A stretch of DNA of 64,000 nucleotides from Cymodocea nodosa (Eukaryota > Streptophyta > Magnoliopsida > Alismatales > Cymodoceaceae). The number at the start of each line of letters is the position of its first letter. Position 1 is the stretch's first letter. Of the stretch, positions 61,796 to 64,000 are shown in pieces. The stretch spans positions 15,162,501-15,226,500 of the forward strand of contig CM072344.1 of assembly GCA_036874045.1 (NCBI GenBank). Reading direction: 5' to 3'. The position numbers were made by a program, and so were the translations under genes. Under the pieces are notes generated by a model. The model ran no database searches and was not told where the DNA came from. It was given only the letters and a program-made list of their open reading frames with translations.

Positions 61796-62313
61796 ACACA
61801 CTTTGATAATGATGCCTACACATCATTTAGGTGATGGGTAGGTTGTTAGGCATTCAAGATGCCCTTGGCCAATACCTAGGTAGTTTGATGCCTTGACAAA
61901 TATGGACCAAATTGTACCATTAGGTGTCAATGAAATCATTGGAAGTTCATCTGTTGGAATATTATTGCAGAATGTAGGTATCGTAATTACTAATGAAGTT
62001 TGTGGTTACCGCAATTGATGAAATCACCTTATTAAGCTTTGGTGAAATTATTGAGGTTGACTTTTTTTATAGTAATGCTTGAGGTTGGTTTGAAGAAGCA
62101 TAGAGTGCCACCTTCAAGTAGAGAAAATCAACTGTTTGAATCTGGTTATCCCTAAGCTCAATGTTGATTTTTTCTATTTTTACTTCTTGGCCATGATCAA
62201 ACAATCAGGGATAAGAGGCTTGTGTGATTGACTTGATAGAGTAGGGATTGCTATAATGCCAGGAAGTGCAAATTATGCCTTTGAATGGATTCCAAAATGT
62301 CAAGATCAAAATG

Positions 62314-62761
62314 TGTTAAGACTGAGTCGATTGCAAGAATTAGAGTGGAAGAAGAGAACAAGAAATCAAACCAAGGACACAAATACTTTTACGTGGTTCA
62401 CCCTAGCAAGGGCTATGTCCACGGGTTGCAACAACTCTCTCCAATCACTATTCAGAATGTTGTTACAGATCAGAACAGAGATGGGAACAGAAAAAATTCA
62501 GACTTCCCTCTTCCCTACAATTGCTGACTACAAGGAAATTTATAGACTTTTTTCTAGTGATACACCTTATAGGGTATTAACTGACATTAAGTCAGAAATT
62601 AGTGCCTAATGAATATCACTATCAAATCGGCTTAATAATAGCACCATAAAATGGTGAATTAATTTAAGCCATAGATTTGAAATTGTCCATAAAATTGTAA
62701 TTGATGGACTTAAGTCTCTAATCAGTTACAATAAAGGAGAGACATCAAGTCACATTTACAA
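62314..62761 (-). repeat. 3' LTR of a Ty1-copia element
   Basis: On the minus strand the LTR starts TGTAAATGTGACTTG directly after TGTGGAGAT, the usual copia polypurine-type junction. It contains a TATA-like CTATAAATTTCC, then GTGGACATAGCC and GGGTGAACCACGTAAA, phrases common in plant copia LTRs, and ends near CTTAACA. Its length is about 448 bp. The open frame on the plus strand across it is spurious. Confidence 0.8.
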
Positions 62762-64000
62762 TCTCCACATCGACTTCTGTTGATTGCTGCAACCAAATCC
62801 CCTTAGGGTTTTAGAAATTGCTGTAAACATTGAGCAAGTCCAAACAATGTAAGAACTTGCCTTTAGTCACAGCTTTGGTAAGCATATCATCTGGATTTTC
62901 TTTAGTCCTAATTTTCAGCTCTTTAATTCTTTGTTTAGCTTTGATGAAGTGATATCTAACATCTATGTGCTTTGTTCGATCATAATAAACATGATCTTTT
63001 ACTAAACTAATAGTACTTAAATTGTCACAGAAGATGTTTATTGAATTTTAGTAAAGACCAAAATTGCCAACCAGTCCTTTTAGCCAAATGCCTTCCTTTG
63101 TTGCTTTTGTCATGGCTATATATTTAGCCTCAATTGTTGATAAAGAAATTGTGGGTTGAGGTGTTGCCTTTTAACTCATAATCGAACTTTCAATAGTGAA
63201 AACATATCCTGTTATTGACCTTCTTGTATCAACATTTGCAGCATAATCTGAGTCAGAGTATCTGGAAACACAATATTATTTCACCCATTACCATAGGTCA
63301 AACTAATAATAGAAGTACTCTTTAGATATCTAAAAATCCTTTTCATTGTTTGCCAATGCTCTTTCCTTGGGTTAGCCACGAATCTATTAACCACACTTAT
63401 TGAATATGCAATGTCTGGTCTAGTACAGACCATTGCATACATTAAGCTTCCAACAACACTAGCATAAGGTACTTTCTTAATATATTCAATTTCTGCTTCA
63501 GAAGTTGGTGACATACTAGTTGAGAGGTGTAGATTTCTGGCTAATGGAGTATCAACAGGTTTGGCATTTGCCATACCAAACTTGGATATAATTTTAAGAA
63601 TATAATTTTTTTGAGATAGAAACAATTTTCTATGTGTTCTCTCTAAGAATTTCCATTCCTAAAATCTTATTAACAGGACCAAGATTTTTCATGTCAAATT
63701 CTTCATTGAGAAGAGTTTTCAACTGTTGAATCGTGCCCTTCTCCTTGGTTGCAATTAAAATGTCATCTACATGTAATAGTAGATAGACTTATGAATTTCC
63801 TTCAGATTTACAATAAACATAAGAATCAAATTGACTTCTGTTATAACCAATCTTCACCATAAAACTATCGAATCTCTTATACCATTGCCTAGAAGATTGT
63901 TTTAGGCTGTATAGAGATTTCTTAAGCTTACAAACATAATCAAGCTTTCCCTATTCTTCAAAACCTTCAGGTTGACTCATCAAGATATTTTCTTCTAACT
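62762..64000 (-). pseudogene. Degenerate Ty1-copia polymerase region (continues past window)
   Basis: Reading leftward from the window edge, the reverse transcriptase appears with DYVCKLKKSLYSLKQSSRQW and the catalytic HVDDILIAT (YVDD in intact elements). Next come EFDMKNLGPVNKILGM, YASVVGSLMYAMVCTRPDI and HWQTMKRIFRYLKST. RNase H follows, with GYVFTIESS and LSTIEAKYIA, then RTKHIDVRYHFI and DMLTKAV, ending at the LTR. Stops interrupt it (for example before VYLLLHVDD and in the SIMS-KATPQP stretch), so it is not functional. It lies antisense to CYSC1, probably inside a CYSC1 intron. Confidence 0.88.

Noticed and set aside
62256..62609. 117-codon plus-strand frame
   Set aside because: It is the reverse complement of a copia LTR.
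1..64000. CRISPR arrays, bacterial operons or integrated viral genes
   Set aside because: No regularly spaced identical repeats with unique spacers; all coding content is plant-type or LTR retrotransposon.

Overview
The window is nuclear DNA from a flowering plant. All genes are intron-split or GC-rich single-exon plant genes, set in very AT-rich intergenic DNA with Ty1-copia remnants, Tourist-like MITEs and microsatellites. The strong contrast between GC-rich coding exons (the C2H2, SRC2-like, LEA2, TPR and NDUFAF6-like genes) and AT-rich surroundings leans towards a non-grass monocot, but this is an inference and no species is recognised. Eight protein-coding genes are supported, about one per 8 kb.

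Layout. 778-9015 (+): last eight coding exons of a UGT80 sterol 3-beta-glucosyltransferase whose 5' part lies left of the window; its first visible intron carries a MITE. 9.0-19.6 kb: gene-free, with a nest of transposon remnants at 12.3-15.0 kb (copia 3' end on the minus strand, a MITE inside its LTR, a LINE-like tail, a second MITE end). 20771-21376 (+): one-finger C2H2 repressor with QALGGH and a C-terminal EAR motif. 24508-31826 (+): complete 14-exon peroxisomal 3-ketoacyl-CoA thiolase with PTS2. 34678-35601 (+): SRC2-like C2 protein. 39852-40710 (+): two-exon NDR1/HIN1-like LEA2 membrane protein. 45515-46780 (-): DUF6817/TPR-like protein. 49325-50245 (+): NDUFAF6-like complex I assembly factor. 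54236-59724 (+): first four exons of a mitochondrial beta-cyanoalanine synthase (CYSC1 type); the rest is expected beyond the right edge. A degenerate copia element on the opposite strand fills 62.3-64.0 kb.

The genes do not form a pathway or cluster. They are ordinary housekeeping or stress-related plant genes: steryl glucoside synthesis, peroxisomal beta-oxidation, cyanide detoxification, complex I assembly, membrane and defence-associated proteins. Exon boundaries were set by reading frame and GT-AG (one GC-AG) junctions; in the UGT80, thiolase, LEA2 and CYSC1 models the joined exons keep a single open frame. I found no previously undescribed multi-gene system. The points most worth a second look are a 28-bp duplication that sets the thiolase C-terminus, a GC-AG intron in the cyanoalanine synthase gene, a family of TTA-flanked MITEs (one nested in a copia LTR), and several local tandem duplications.
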